DNA of 64,000 nucleotides from assembly GCF_012912105.1 (NCBI RefSeq), contig NZ_QMEA01000003.1:1-64000 (forward strand). Direction: 5' to 3'. Position 1 is the stretch's first letter, and every line of letters starts with the position of its first letter. The notes below the pieces were generated by a model that saw only the letters and a program-made list of their open reading frames with translations, was not told the origin of the DNA and ran no database searches. The position numbers and the translations under genes are program-made. This DNA is from Brasilonema sp. UFV-L1 (lineage in GTDB: Bacteria > Cyanobacteriota > Cyanobacteriia > Cyanobacteriales > Nostocaceae). Below, in pieces: positions 8,375 to 17,800 of the stretch.

Positions 8375-8447
8375 GGGGAATTAGCTCAGCTGGTAGAGCG
8401 CTGCGATCGCACCGCAGAGGTCAGGGATTCGAATTCCCTATTCTCCA
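8375..8447 (+). tRNA. tRNA-Ala(CGC)
   Basis: A 73-nt cloverleaf reads directly: acceptor GGGGAAT with ATTCTCC, D arm GCTC/GAGC, anticodon stem CTGCG/CGCAG with loop ATCGCAC (anticodon CGC), and T arm AGGGATTCGAATTCCCT. The G3-U70 wobble that identifies tRNA-Ala is present. CCA is not encoded. A HIP1 octamer (GCGATCGC) lies inside the anticodon arm. It decodes GCG. Confidence 0.95.
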
Positions 8448-8449
8448 TT

Positions 8450-8612
8450 TGTCCATGCGATCGCCACGAATAAAACCAAAGGACTTATGCACGCGCTACT
8501 AAAATAACGGGTTGCGATAGCTAGCCCCTTAGGGGGCCTGCGCTAACGCTGCTGCCAAAGGCAGATCGCTTCCCAAAAGCCGCTGCGGACTATGATTACG
8601 TTGCTCGTGCGT
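8450..8612. repeat. interspersed small-repeat cluster after tRNA-Ala
   Basis: No gene. It contains HIP1 (near 8458) and short GC-rich palindromes such as CCCCTTAGGGGG and the CTGCTGCCAAAGGCAG type. These recur with variation near 11800, 33710, 39670 and 40700, typical of cyanobacterial small dispersed repeats. Confidence 0.55.
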
Positions 8613-8623
8613 AAGTCCTCAAG

Positions 8624-8733
8624 CAATACGGTTCGGTTAAGAAAGTTATCAGTTTCGGCGAGTCGGGGGAAAGAATTATTGCTCAATAACTCTGTTTCCT
8701 CCCCAGCCTCCCCTGCTTATCCAAACCGTATTG
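8624..8733. mobile_element. 110-bp MITE with 10-bp target duplication (copy 1)
   Basis: The terminal inverted repeats are CAATACGGTTCGG and CCAAACCGTATTG, with one mismatch. The element is flanked on both sides by AGTCCTCAAG (8614-8623 and 8734-8743), a perfect 10-bp direct repeat consistent with target-site duplication. Two relatives occur at 50656-50745 and 58781-58838. There is no coding capacity, so it would have to be moved by a transposase elsewhere. Confidence 0.8.
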
Positions 8734-8773
8734 AGTCCTCAAGTGTGGATATTAAGAGTTTCCTGGTGTTTTA

Positions 8774-11107
8774 TTACACAAAAATACTGTTCACATTAGA
8801 GCTGAAGCTACTAGCAGTCTGGTTAGAGACAACCGCCAGCAAGTCATCACCAGCAGAGATGCGCACGCCTTGTTCACTGTCAGCAAAGCTCAACTGATTT
8901 GCTAAGTTACCTACGGACAACTGACTCAGCCCTAACTGGAAATTATTGATAGTGTCGTAGCCGTCGCCAAGAGACAGCACCACCGTAGCTTCCCCAGAAC
9001 CTAACCACACGGTGTCTAAACCAGAACCACTATTGATTCGGTCATTACCACCATTGGCGTAAATGGTGTCATTACCCAGACCAGCAAAAATGGTATCTGC
9101 TTGGGAACCTCCGTAAATCAGGTCATCTCCGGCGTTACCAATCAAGGTATCAACGCCGCCGTTACCGTAGAGAATGTCGTTACCATCATTACCAATCAAA
9201 TTGTCATTGTCACCGCTACCGAATTGGACTGTACCGACAATCACCTTGACTAAACCAGTGTCAGTGCCGCCATTACCATCGCTGAGGGTATACTCAAAAC
9301 TGGCATCGCCGCTGAAATCAGCAGTAGGCGAAAAGGTGATCAAGTCATCACTGGTGTTACCAGGAGTGCTGTTGTCATTTAAGGTCACAGTGCCGTTAGT
9401 TGCATTGCCGACAGCAGTAATGCTTAAAGGGTTGCCATCCGGGTCGGTGTCGTTAGCAAGCAGGGTGGTGACAGAAAGAGTAACAGCAGTGTTTTGGCGA
9501 GTGGTAGCAGTGTCGTCAACCGCGACTGGGGGTCGATTGGTGGTATTCAACAACACGGAAACGTTGTTCGAGCCAGAGTTCGCCACAGCCAAGTCGAGTT
9601 TGCCATCACCGTCGAAGTCCCCTGTGGTCACGCTATAGGGAGTTGACCCCACCGCAAAGTTGGTCGCACTGCCAAAGTCACCACTACCGTTGCCCAACAG
9701 CACCGAAACGTTGTTGGAGTTATTCTTCGCCACAGCCAAATCGAGTTTGCCATCACCGTTGAAGTCCCCTGTGGTCACGGATTCGGAACCTGGCCCCACC
9801 TCAAAGTTGCTCGCAGTGCCAAAGCCACCACTACCGTTGTTCAACAGCACCGAAACGTTGTTGGATCTAAAGTTCGCCACAGCCAAGTCGGGTTTGCCAT
9901 CACCATTCAAGTCCCCTGTGGTCACGGAAACGGGACTTGACTCCACTGCAAAGTTACTCGCAGTGCCAAAGGTGTCATTACCGTTGTTCAACAGCACCGA
10001 AACGTTGTTGGAGCTAATGTTCGCCACAGCCAAGTCGGGTTTGCCATCACCATTGAAGTCCCCTGTGGTTACGGAAAACGGACCTGACCCCACCGCAAAG
10101 TTGCTCGCAGTGCCAAAGGTGTCATTACCGTTGTTCAACAGCACCGAAACGTTGTTGGAGCTAATGTTCGCCACAGCCAAGTCGGGTTTGCCATCACCAT
10201 TGAAGTCCCCTGTGGTTACGGAAAACGGACCTGACCCCACTGCAAAGTTGCTGGGAGTGCCAAAGGTGCCACTACCGTTGTTCAACAGCACCGAAACGTT
10301 GTTGGAGTTATTGTTCGCCACAGCCAAGTCGAGTTTGCCATCACCGTCGAAGTCCCCTGTGGTTACGGAAACGGGATTTGACCCCACCGCAAAGTTGCTC
10401 GCAGTGCCAAAGGTGCCATTACCGTTGTTCAACAGCACCGAAACGGTGTTATCGTTAAAGTTCACCACAGCCAAGTCAGGTTTGCCATCACCATTCAAGT
10501 CTCCTGTGGTCACGTTAACGGAAAATGACCCCACCGCATAGTTGCTCGCAGTGCTAAAAGTAACAGAGAATACCCCACTGTAGCTCTGCATCAGTTCGGG
10601 TGTAAACGCACTTGTCACCTCACCCTCTCCGATGTGCTGTTGTAATTGCCAACTTCCTCCTCTTGCTGCATTCCCGACTCGCTTCTGTGAAGCGGCTATA
10701 CTCGCCCCTGTCAATTCGTGCAGTTGGCTGAGAAATTCTGCACCCGCATCCCCAGCAGCAACCTGACAGCCGTAGAGGTGCAGTTGCGGGTTTGAACAAA
10801 GGGAAAACCAAGTTTGTAGCTGGGCGCTGTACTGGTCGAGGGTATCTAAGCTGAGTTGGCTATTACCCAGATACAAGCATCCAGGTGTTCCGTGAGCGAC
10901 AATGTGAATGCTGCTCATCTGCGGTCTTGCTTGCAACGCTGTGGTGATTTGCGCTACGCCATCTGCTTGTCCATCGAGTACAATCACCTCGATACCAGGA
11001 GTGACGCCATTGACGAGTAAGTGGTAGTCTTCTAGGTTTTTATCAATGAATACTATTTCTTGTGATTTGACAAGACTATCGGCGGTGAATGTGGATAAAT
11101 ATGACAT
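8774..11107 (-). CDS. DUF4347 / FG-GAP (VCBS) repeat / cadherin-like / RTX protein
   Basis: 777 residues from the Met at 11107, which has AAGGAAAAG upstream; a start 16 codons earlier is less likely. Order of parts: a DUF4347 domain (~15-170, with IHIVAHGTPG and LHLYGCQVAAG); seven FG-GAP units of ~49 residues, each with DxNGDGKPDLAV calcium-binding loops; a cadherin-like/Ig segment with ANDTDPDGNPL; and GGxGxDxxx RTX nonapeptides (GNDGNDILYGNGGVDTL). Proteins of this build are secreted through type I systems and bind calcium at the cell surface or outside it. No signal peptide is seen, as expected for that route. Two FG-GAP units are almost identical in DNA, which suggests recent repeat gain. 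Exact role unknown; adhesion or surface-layer roles are only analogies. Confidence 0.9.
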   Translation of the reverse strand: MSYLSTFTADSLVKSQEIVFIDKNLEDYHLLVNGVTPGIEVIVLDGQADGVAQITTALQARPQMSSIHIVAHGTPGCLYLGNSQLSLDTLDQYSAQLQTWFSLCSNPQLHLYGCQVAAGDAGAEFLSQLHELTGASIAASQKRVGNAARGGSWQLQQHIGEGEVTSAFTPELMQSYSGVFSVTFSTASNYAVGSFSVNVTTGDLNGDGKPDLAVVNFNDNTVSVLLNNGNGTFGTASNFAVGSNPVSVTTGDFDGDGKLDLAVANNNSNNVSVLLNNGSGTFGTPSNFAVGSGPFSVTTGDFNGDGKPDLAVANISSNNVSVLLNNGNDTFGTASNFAVGSGPFSVTTGDFNGDGKPDLAVANISSNNVSVLLNNGNDTFGTASNFAVESSPVSVTTGDLNGDGKPDLAVANFRSNNVSVLLNNGSGGFGTASNFEVGPGSESVTTGDFNGDGKLDLAVAKNNSNNVSVLLGNGSGDFGSATNFAVGSTPYSVTTGDFDGDGKLDLAVANSGSNNVSVLLNTTNRPPVAVDDTATTRQNTAVTLSVTTLLANDTDPDGNPLSITAVGNATNGTVTLNDNSTPGNTSDDLITFSPTADFSGDASFEYTLSDGNGGTDTGLVKVIVGTVQFGSGDNDNLIGNDGNDILYGNGGVDTLIGNAGDDLIYGGSQADTIFAGLGNDTIYANGGNDRINSGSGLDTVWLGSGEATVVLSLGDGYDTINNFQLGLSQLSVGNLANQLSFADSEQGVRISAGDDLLAVVSNQTASSFSSNVNSIFV

Positions 11108-11181
11108 ACTTAACTTTTCCTTAAACAATCTAGTCAGCGTACAATAAAGGACCACTACGGTTCAGGTTGCCTGTTGAGCCT

Positions 11182-11346
11182 TTACCAGAAAACCGTAGTA
11201 TCAATCTCAATCCCCCCGCACAGCACAAAACCTCCCAGCATCTGAATCAAGCGTTCTTCTTGAGAACTGGAATATGCTGCAATGATGCGTTCTTCAACAG
11301 CGAACCAATGAATTGGAAAAATAATTTTTTGTGTCAGTTGTAGAAA
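11182..11346 (-). pseudogene. possible 3' gene fragment, unidentified
   Basis: An open frame without a start codon encodes a protein-like tail (IHWFAVEERIIAAYSSSQ, then IQMLGGFVLCGGIEIDTTV) and ends at a stop at 11182. Upstream the frame closes at once. The composition is protein-like, so it may be the C-terminal remnant of a lost gene. The family was not recognised. Confidence 0.3.
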
Positions 11347-11372
11347 CTATAACGGTATATACATGAATTTAG

Positions 11373-11445
11373 TTTGACAAGCTTCACAAACAATCTACAG
11401 AGTATAATAGGATATAAATGAATCAAATTTGACAAGCTTCACAAA
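11373..11445. repeat. 18-bp direct repeat pair in AT-rich DNA
   Basis: TTTGACAAGCTTCACAAA occurs at 11373-11390 and again at 11428-11445, within a longer similar stretch with 55-bp periodicity that also shares an upstream ATGAAT. It could be a local duplication or paired binding sites. No gene assignment follows. Confidence 0.5.
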
Positions 11446-11557
11446 AAATATATATCGCATATATAAAGAATAATCTGGCATCTGAATATAGCGCTTCTGG
11501 TGTTGCGTACAATTGAAGGTCTTGTGCTTACCAAGGAAATGTTGAAGAATCTATTCT

Positions 11558-11758
11558 TTAGTTAGAATACTCGACAGTGCCTGTAGAACATTGGGTTGTG
11601 GTTTCATACTTAACACCGTCAGGAACGCTATCTTTCTGACTAGTAAATTCGTTACCAAAGTAACCATCATCAAAACCACGACCAAATTCACCACCTGCAG
11701 TACGTGGTTTATACACCTCTCCTTTTTGGACACTAGGCACGTCCTTGACGATAACCAT
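11558..11758 (-). CDS. small hypothetical protein
   Basis: 66 codons, hydrophilic, with Gly/Asp/aromatic-rich sequence (GRGFDDGYFGNEFTSQ). No domain was recognised. No good ribosome-binding site is visible, and an overlapping frame of similar size exists in the same region. It could be the C-terminal part of a larger lost protein. Low confidence. Confidence 0.25.
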   Translation of the reverse strand: MVIVKDVPSVQKGEVYKPRTAGGEFGRGFDDGYFGNEFTSQKDSVPDGVKYETTTQCSTGTVEYSN

Positions 11759-11964
11759 CAGCGTAGGCGTAAGGGTTTCAATTCCCCAACTGAAACTGAG
11801 ATTGCGCTCGTCTCAAGGGGAAACGCGCTGCGGGACGCAACGCTTCTGCAACGCCAACGCCCTCTGGGCTTGCGCTTGCGCTTACGCAATGCGTAAGTTT
11901 TGAATGAACGAATTTTGAATTGTTAAGGCTGTGGGTTCTTATCTTTTGTTCTACTTGTGTCGAG
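11759..11964. repeat. intergenic dispersed repeats
   Basis: No gene seen. It contains GC-rich short repeats of the type CGCTGCGGGACGC and TTGCGCTTGCGCTTACGC that resemble those near 8510 and 40710. It separates the small hypothetical gene from the DUF3386 gene. Confidence 0.45.
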
Positions 11965-12621
11965 TTAAGCTAAACAGCTGCTGGTTCTTTGTAACTTAAT
12001 ATTAAAATAACCGAACTCAGTAATCGTGCGATCGCCATCTTTATATTCTTGCACGACTTGCTTACTCATCACATAGTAGTCACCTATCTTCTCATAAGAA
12101 TCTTCAAATTTTAGGACACTAGTGACTTCATTGGTTCTCGAATTACGAAAAATTGCATCATAGCGAGTCGCAAGGTAACCAGAACCTGTGTCTAAATTTT
12201 CGTAGGTATCAATAATAAAAGCCATGCGACCCAAAACCCTACTGACTTGACAAATTTCTTTCCCCCGGACTTTATAATTTGAACCCATCGAATCGCCATG
12301 TACCAAGATTTCTATTGCACCATCTGGATCTTGTTGACCAAAGCTAAACTCATGCTTTTCATGAGACTCCTCAAAGCTTGTACGTTTACGGTGGGTGACT
12401 ATATCTCGCAATTGAGTATAAATTCCTTCTTCTACTTGCTCATCTGCAACACCCGTAACTTCTACGCTTAAATCGCAGTTGATGCGAATCTTTCCTGTAT
12501 GAACTTCATCTGCTTGAACCAGTTGCACATCTGCACTGTAGCCAGGAAAGTTTTCATCCCAAGTGTAACGACTTTCGTAAGCGGTTTGGAATATCTGACG
12601 GGCTGTTGTTGGATGTGTCAT
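11965..12621 (-). CDS. DUF3386 family protein
   Basis: 218 residues. The sequence matches my memory of the cyanobacterial DUF3386 family, with TARQIFQTAYESRYTWDENF at the N-terminus, IYTQLRDIVTHRKRTSFE in the middle and FRNSRTNEVTSVLKFEDSYE near the end. No catalytic motif, signal peptide or membrane segment is visible, so it is probably a soluble cytoplasmic protein. Function is unknown. It appears monocistronic, with ~140 bp to the sensor kinase gene upstream. Confidence 0.8.
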   Translation of the reverse strand: MTHPTTARQIFQTAYESRYTWDENFPGYSADVQLVQADEVHTGKIRINCDLSVEVTGVADEQVEEGIYTQLRDIVTHRKRTSFEESHEKHEFSFGQQDPDGAIEILVHGDSMGSNYKVRGKEICQVSRVLGRMAFIIDTYENLDTGSGYLATRYDAIFRNSRTNEVTSVLKFEDSYEKIGDYYVMSKQVVQEYKDGDRTITEFGYFNIKLQRTSSCLA

Positions 12622-12760
12622 ATAACCACTTTGACTTCACCTTCTTTTTCAGTTTAATCTACTGAGTAGATAAATCTGTTGATCAACCAAAAACTCACCG
12701 AGTTAAGAGGTGTTTCTTCTAAATTCTGGATTCTGAATTCAGTATTCTTTTCAAAATGAA

Positions 12761-14476
12761 CTATGCTTGTGAGTCGCTATCTGATGATGAAACCATCACT
12801 GGTTGTTGATAGAGTGGTACGGTGAATGTGACTGTTGATCCTAGCCCTTCGCCCAAACTATAAAAATTGACTTCACCTCCCATCGCCTCTACTAGCTTTT
12901 GGGATATTGCTAGTCCTAAACCTGTACCTCCGTACTGGCGAGTGCGGGAGCTATCTACTTGACTAAATAATTGAAATAGTTTGTCCTGTTTGTCGAGAGA
13001 GACACCAATCCCAGTGTCTGCTACACGCACTCTCACCATACCAGGAAATTGCTGGTCTTGAAATGTCACTTTTTTGCGAACCACATCGGTAGTGACAGTT
13101 ATACCACCTTCATGAGTGAATTTGATAGCATTACTAAGTAAGTTTAGCATAACTTGCTTGAGACGTTGGTAATCGCCATAGACGATAATTTCATCAGAGG
13201 TCACAGGCATATTCATTTGGAAGCTAAGATTTCTGCCCTCTGCCTGAGGGCGCATAAAACTTTCTATATCACTGAATAGCTCATCTAACATGACTGATCG
13301 CAATTCCAGCTCCATTTTGCCTGCTTCAATTCTGGCAATGTCTAACATGTCGTTGATAATATCAAGCAAGTATAGTGATGATTTATGAGCTTCTTCAAGA
13401 AATTGCCTTTGTTCCTCTGGATCATCTGCCATGCCTTCCAAAATCAACTTTAAAAATCCGATAATGCCATTGAGTGGTGTTCTCAGTTCATGAGTGACGT
13501 TGGCGAGAAACTCTCTGATGCGGCGAGTGGCTTGTTCGGCTTGTTGACGTGCTTGTTCCAGTTCCTTGTATAAAGTTGCGTGGGCGATCGCTGTTCCTAG
13601 CTGATCTGCCACATCTTTTGCGATTGCAAGTTCCTCTGCGCTGATTGCACAGCATTTTTTGCCCAAACTTAGAGCAATCAATCCATTTGGTTGGTCTTGA
13701 TGGCAAGTTGCAACTACTAACATTCTCTGCTGGTCGAACTGAGGATGTTGTGGGTTTTTTGCCAAAATAGGTTGTAGAGTTGCCAATGCTTGGGCGAAGC
13801 CCGGCTCAGAAGCGATGTCTATTTCTAAGCCAAGCATTGAACTCACAGATGGTTGGCGATACTCTGCTATCACCTGCACTTTCGTGTGAGATGATTGATA
13901 CGGACAAATGATGCAGCGTTTCAACTGTAGCGCTTCCCCTAAACTATCCACCGTTTGTTGCCAAATAATATCCAGATCCAATGTCCGCCGAATATTTCTG
14001 GTAATTTGGTTTATCAGTTTGTGGTGGCGCTGTGAACTTATTGCTGAATCTAGCTCTACAGATATTTGAGATGTCAAGTTTTCTTCTTTACTAACTGCTG
14101 CTTGCAGCAATCGTCCCATAACGAAAACTGTTGTTGGAGTGTATGCCTTGGGCGGCATGATTGGACTGATCACCAACTCTAACTCAAATAATTGCTGACC
14201 GTAGCAAAACCAGCACTGATACTTTTGGGGTATCAAAGTTGTGAAAATCCGCTGCAACTTTTCCATATATGCACCCTTATCCACTGGGGTGAAGGCATAT
14301 TCTTTGCTGCTTTGGTCTTCAACAATTTGCTTAGGATCAAACCCTAAAGATTCACTGTGTTGACACCAAAAAGTCAGGTAGCGTCCTGTACTATCTTGCA
14401 TGTACACCAACTCGGCTCCTAAATGTGCCCATGAGCCATTAGTTTTACTGGTAATATCTTCTAGATTTTCTGACAA
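12761..14476 (-). CDS. sensor histidine kinase (PAS-like, GAF, HisKA, HATPase)
   Basis: 571 residues from a TTG start with AAAGG about 12 bases before it. The N-terminal ~140 residues look PAS-like. Residues ~160-305 are a GAF domain (LDIIWQQTVDSLGEALQLKR). The dimerisation/phosphoacceptor helix is FLANVTHELRTPLNGIIGF, with the phosphorylated His in HELRTP. The ATPase has the N box LKQVMLNLLSNAIKFT, the G1 box ADTGIGV and the G2 box GGTGLGLAISQKLVEAMGG. There is no membrane segment and no receiver domain, so it is a cytoplasmic kinase whose response regulator is encoded elsewhere. The signal is unknown. Confidence 0.93.
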   Translation of the reverse strand: MSENLEDITSKTNGSWAHLGAELVYMQDSTGRYLTFWCQHSESLGFDPKQIVEDQSSKEYAFTPVDKGAYMEKLQRIFTTLIPQKYQCWFCYGQQLFELELVISPIMPPKAYTPTTVFVMGRLLQAAVSKEENLTSQISVELDSAISSQRHHKLINQITRNIRRTLDLDIIWQQTVDSLGEALQLKRCIICPYQSSHTKVQVIAEYRQPSVSSMLGLEIDIASEPGFAQALATLQPILAKNPQHPQFDQQRMLVVATCHQDQPNGLIALSLGKKCCAISAEELAIAKDVADQLGTAIAHATLYKELEQARQQAEQATRRIREFLANVTHELRTPLNGIIGFLKLILEGMADDPEEQRQFLEEAHKSSLYLLDIINDMLDIARIEAGKMELELRSVMLDELFSDIESFMRPQAEGRNLSFQMNMPVTSDEIIVYGDYQRLKQVMLNLLSNAIKFTHEGGITVTTDVVRKKVTFQDQQFPGMVRVRVADTGIGVSLDKQDKLFQLFSQVDSSRTRQYGGTGLGLAISQKLVEAMGGEVNFYSLGEGLGSTVTFTVPLYQQPVMVSSSDSDSQA

Positions 14477-14714
14477 GATGTTCGACCTTTAGGAGTTAGC
14501 AGTAATACTCATGACTCGAGTTGGATAACTATAGAAGCCAACCCAAAAATAGGCTTGCGATTCGCTGCTACAGTTGGGAATAACATTTTACAGCTCTAGC
14601 ACACTTGAGCGGCGATTTTTGGTGTTATAGGAACTCTTCTCGAAAATTTTACATTTTTTTATCTTCCACATGTATCTTACTTTCTACTTTTTTTAGTTGT
14701 TTAGTTTTTTGAGT

Positions 14715-14951
14715 TTAATCGTTCCATTCTCCTCGAGGTGGTAAAGGTTTACGCACAGGTGTGCGCGTTAGTTCATCATCTCTTGGAGTTTCACCTCTAA
14801 GCCATTGACGGAGCGCCACCTCAATGACTTTGCTTGGGTCATTGGTGAGATGATGAATTTGTTCGAGTAACTCGGAATCTAAGCGAATAGCAATCTCTAC
14901 CTTATCGGTTAGTATTTGTTCCGCATCGATAGCTTTTTCTTTCATATTCAT
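14715..14951 (-). CDS. small ribbon-helix-helix-like protein
   Basis: 78 residues from the Met at 14951; 76 from a second Met, or up to 116 if the frame is opened to 15065. The core KVEIAIRLDSELLEQIHHL, then SKVIEVALRQWLRG, resembles a CopG/Arc ribbon-helix-helix: a beta strand followed by two helices. The Pro/Arg-rich tail (VRKPLPPRGEWND) is distinct. Such proteins bind DNA as dimers, often as antitoxins or autoregulators, but no toxin gene lies beside it. Function inferred only from fold likeness. Confidence 0.65.
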   Translation of the reverse strand: MNMKEKAIDAEQILTDKVEIAIRLDSELLEQIHHLTNDPSKVIEVALRQWLRGETPRDDELTRTPVRKPLPPRGEWND

Positions 14952-15164
14952 AGGAAGATATACTCTCTGATTTGTTTTTCCAAGGCTTTGTAAAGTCGTT
15001 CGATTCACACCAGTCTGGCTCTTGCGGTTAGCACTTGCCCATGAAGTCCATGTTTTGTACTTCATGTTGTTTATTGTACGCCCCTGACTGGTAAATACGA
15101 GAAGCTATGGATAGACCTTCATATCTTCTTTTGAAAGTCTACAAGTCAATATTCATTTGTTAGT

Positions 15165-15213
15165 AGTCATTAGTCAATAGTCCTTAGTCCATAGCCATTA
15201 GTCATTAGTTATT
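15165..15213. repeat. heptanucleotide tandem repeat (STRR type)
   Basis: Seven contiguous 7-nt units of the form AGTCATT, AGTCAAT, AGTCCTT, AGTCCAT, AGCCATT, AGTCATT, AGTTATT. Short tandemly repeated repetitive sequences with 7-nt periods are known from heterocystous cyanobacteria. Confidence 0.8.
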
Positions 15214-15352
15214 CCTCTTGTCTATCCTCTTGTCCCTTTTATCTCTATCTTCTCACCTCTCCATACCACCGTCTGAGCCAAGAAAGCATTAAAATACGTG
15301 AAGTATGTATATTGCTGTTTTATCCCTTGTTGCTGATAAAGCAAAGAAGTCT

Positions 15353-17164
15353 ATGACTGACGTTCCCGCAGATCGCATTCGTAATTTTTGTATTATTGCT
15401 CACATTGACCACGGAAAATCAACTTTGGCAGATCGCTTGCTGCAAGTGACAGGCACTGTAGATCAGCGAGAGATGAAAGAACAGTTTCTCGACAACATGG
15501 ATCTGGAACGCGAGCGCGGCATTACAATTAAGCTGCAAGCTGCCCGAATGAACTACAAGGCAAAGGATGGTCAGGGTTATGTACTGAACTTAATAGATAC
15601 TCCTGGTCACGTGGATTTTTCGTACGAAGTGTCTCGCAGTCTTGCTGCTTGCGAAGGTGCGCTGTTGGTAGTAGATGCTTCTCAGGGAGTAGAAGCTCAG
15701 ACCTTAGCAAATGTTTACTTAGCCTTAGAGCATAACTTAGAAATTATCCCGGTTTTGAATAAAATAGACTTGCCTGGAGCAGAACCAGAGCGGGTGATCA
15801 AGGAAATTGAAGAAATTATCGGTTTAGATTGCAGTGGTGCAATTCTCGCCTCAGCCAAAGAAGGAATTGGCGTTGATGAAATTTTAGAGGCAGTTGTCGA
15901 GCGTATACCACCACCACAGAACACGGTAAATGACCGCTTACGAGCATTGATTTTTGATAGCTACTACGATAGTTACCGGGGAGTCATTGTTTATTTTCGG
16001 GTGATGGATGGCACACTCAAGAAAGGCGATCGCATTTACCTCATGGCTTCTGGCAAGGAATACGAAATTGATGAGTTAGGAGTGCTGTCTCCTACCCAAA
16101 AGCCAGTTGAAGAACTACACGCTGGGGAAGTCGGTTATTTAGCAGCAGCAATTAAAGCTGTGGCTGATGCACGGGTAGGAGATACAATGACTTTGACCAA
16201 TGGCAAAGCCGCTGAACCATTACCTGGTTACACAGAAGCCAACCCAATGGTTTTTTGTGGAATGTTCCCCATTGATGCCGACCAATTTGAAGACTTGCGC
16301 GAAGCTTTGGATAAGCTGAAACTTAATGATGCTGCATTGCATTTTGAACCAGAAACCTCAAGCGCAATGGGTTTTGGTTTCCGCTGCGGCTTTTTAGGTT
16401 TGTTGCATATGGAAATTGTGCAAGAACGCCTAGAGCGAGAGTATAACCTAGACTTAATCATAACTGCTCCTTCTGTAGTTTACAAGGTACATACCATCAA
16501 AGGCGAGGAAGAATACATCGATAACCCCAGCCACCTACCCTCTCCCAACGAACGGGAAAAAATCGAAGAACCCTACGTTCAAGTGGATATGATTACACCA
16601 GAAACTTACGTTGGTACTTTGATGGAGTTGGCGCAAAATCGGCGTGGTGTTTTCAAAGATATGAAATATCTCACCCAAGGACGCACCACACTCACTTACG
16701 AATTGCCCTTGGCAGAAGTTGTGACTGACTTTTTTGACCAAATGAAGTCTCGCTCACGCGGATATGCCAGCATGGAATATCATCTGATTGGTTATCGGGA
16801 AAACCCCCTCGTCAAACTCGATATTTTAATTAATGGCGATCCAGTAGATTCTCTAGCGATGATTGTCCACAGAGATAAAGCATATAACGTTGGACGGTCA
16901 ATGGCAGAAAAACTCAAAGAATTGATACCTCGCCATCAATTCAAAGTACCAATTCAGGCAGCTATTGGCAGTAAAATTATAGCCAGTGAACATATTCCGG
17001 CATTGCGCAAAGACGTGCTTGCCAAATGCTACGGTGGTGACATTAGCCGGAAGAAGAAACTCCTACAGAAGCAGGCAAAAGGGAAAAAGCGGATGAAATC
17101 TGTGGGTACAGTGGATGTACCACAGGAAGCTTTTATGGCAGTGCTACGTATAGACCAGCAGTAA
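15353..17164 (+). CDS. lepA: elongation factor 4 (LepA), ribosome back-translocase GTPase
   Basis: 603 residues from the Met at 15353, the normal length for LepA; the in-frame extension to 15305 is unlikely. G-domain motifs are G1 AHIDHGKST, switch region [11 protein letters not shown]3 DTPGHVDF and G4 NKIDL. The LepA-specific C-terminal domain ends with [15 protein letters not shown] and [10 protein letters not shown]. The protein binds stalled or mistranslocated ribosomes and can drive back-translocation. A hairpin with a T-run lies ~55 bp after the stop. Confidence 0.97.
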   Translation: MTDVPADRIRNFCIIAHIDHGKSTLADRLLQVTGTVDQREMKEQFLDNMDLERERGITIKLQAARMNYKAKDGQGYVLNLIDTPGHVDFSYEVSRSLAACEGALLVVDASQGVEAQTLANVYLALEHNLEIIPVLNKIDLPGAEPERVIKEIEEIIGLDCSGAILASAKEGIGVDEILEAVVERIPPPQNTVNDRLRALIFDSYYDSYRGVIVYFRVMDGTLKKGDRIYLMASGKEYEIDELGVLSPTQKPVEELHAGEVGYLAAAIKAVADARVGDTMTLTNGKAAEPLPGYTEANPMVFCGMFPIDADQFEDLREALDKLKLNDAALHFEPETSSAMGFGFRCGFLGLLHMEIVQERLEREYNLDLIITAPSVVYKVHTIKGEEEYIDNPSHLPSPNEREKIEEPYVQVDMITPETYVGTLMELAQNRRGVFKDMKYLTQGRTTLTYELPLAEVVTDFFDQMKSRSRGYASMEYHLIGYRENPLVKLDILINGDPVDSLAMIVHRDKAYNVGRSMAEKLKELIPRHQFKVPIQAAIGSKIIASEHIPALRKDVLAKCYGGDISRKKKLLQKQAKGKKRMKSVGTVDVPQEAFMAVLRIDQQ

Positions 17165-17218
17165 CCTATCTTCCTAACCTCTTTCTCTGTTGACAAGAAG
17201 AGAGTATCCTGATTTCTC

Positions 17219-17248
17219 GTTACTAGGCTCTGCCTAGTAACGTTTTTA
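17219..17248 (+). terminator. probable lepA terminator built on a dispersed repeat
   Basis: A perfect 10-bp stem, GTTACTAGGC and its complement, with a TCT loop, followed by GTTTTTA. A partial second copy (GAGGCTCTGCCTAGTG) follows at 17251. The sequence belongs to the same family as the repeats near 4453 and 17304. Confidence 0.55.
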
Positions 17249-17359
17249 CAGAGGCTCTGCCTAGTGATTATGATAAAAGTGAGGCAGCAGCCCAAGGTCG
17301 TGCATTCCCAAACAGAACTTGGGAACGAGAACAAACGAGAACAAACCTCTTGTACTGTG

Positions 17360-17800
17360 GTGAAAATTCGACTGTATGACTCAAAGGATTTAGAAAATAT
17401 TGTTCAGCTTTGGTACCAAACTTGGCACCAAACATTTCCCAATATTCAACATCCACAACCATATTCTGCATGGAAATCTCGCTTTAGTGATGAACTTGCT
17501 TCTACAGGAGAAGTTTGGGTTGCCGAAGTTGAACATGACATTGTAGGATTTGTTGTAGTGATAAAACAAGAACAGTATTTATCACAGATTTTTGTTAATT
17601 CCCAATATCAAAACTGCGGTATCGGTTCAGCCTTACTCAATAAAGCAAAAGAGATTTGTCCACAAGGATTAACACTTCAAACTTTGCAACAAAATACACA
17701 ATCTTGCCGATTTTACGAGAAGCATGGCTTCAAAGCTGGTCAGCTAGCAATCAACAAAATTAACGGGCAAGCCAATATTGAATACGACTGGAATCCCTAA
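17360..17800 (+). CDS. GNAT-family N-acetyltransferase
   Basis: About 146 residues from a GTG at 17360. The frame opens at 17264, but that extension is encoded by a dispersed repeat (near 17304) and lacks family likeness. The acetyl-CoA-binding region is visible as IFVNSQYQNCGIGSALLNKA (the Q/R-x-x-G-x-G/A loop), and the C-terminal SCRFYEKHGFKAG is typical of GNAT enzymes. The N-terminal IRLYDSKDLENIVQLW is also characteristic. The acceptor substrate is unknown. Its 3' end overlaps the convergent MAPEG gene by 57 bp. Confidence 0.82.
   Translation: MKIRLYDSKDLENIVQLWYQTWHQTFPNIQHPQPYSAWKSRFSDELASTGEVWVAEVEHDIVGFVVVIKQEQYLSQIFVNSQYQNCGIGSALLNKAKEICPQGLTLQTLQQNTQSCRFYEKHGFKAGQLAINKINGQANIEYDWNP

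Noticed and set aside
9500-10500. CRISPR-like regular spacing
   Set aside because: The 147-bp period is codon-based protein repetition (49 residues), not short repeats with unique spacers.
9660-10541. Long (293-codon) open frame on the plus strand inside the FG-GAP gene
   Set aside because: It is antisense to seven repeats in a well-supported coding gene, and its own repeats simply mirror them; no start signal or domain.
11562-11576. 15-bp match (TTAGAATACTCGACA) to the region near 28820
   Set aside because: One 15-bp match in 64 kb can occur by chance, and the contexts have nothing in common.
15165-15213. Heptad repeats as a CRISPR array
   Set aside because: Units are 7 bp and contiguous, with no spacers; this is a known short tandem repeat type.
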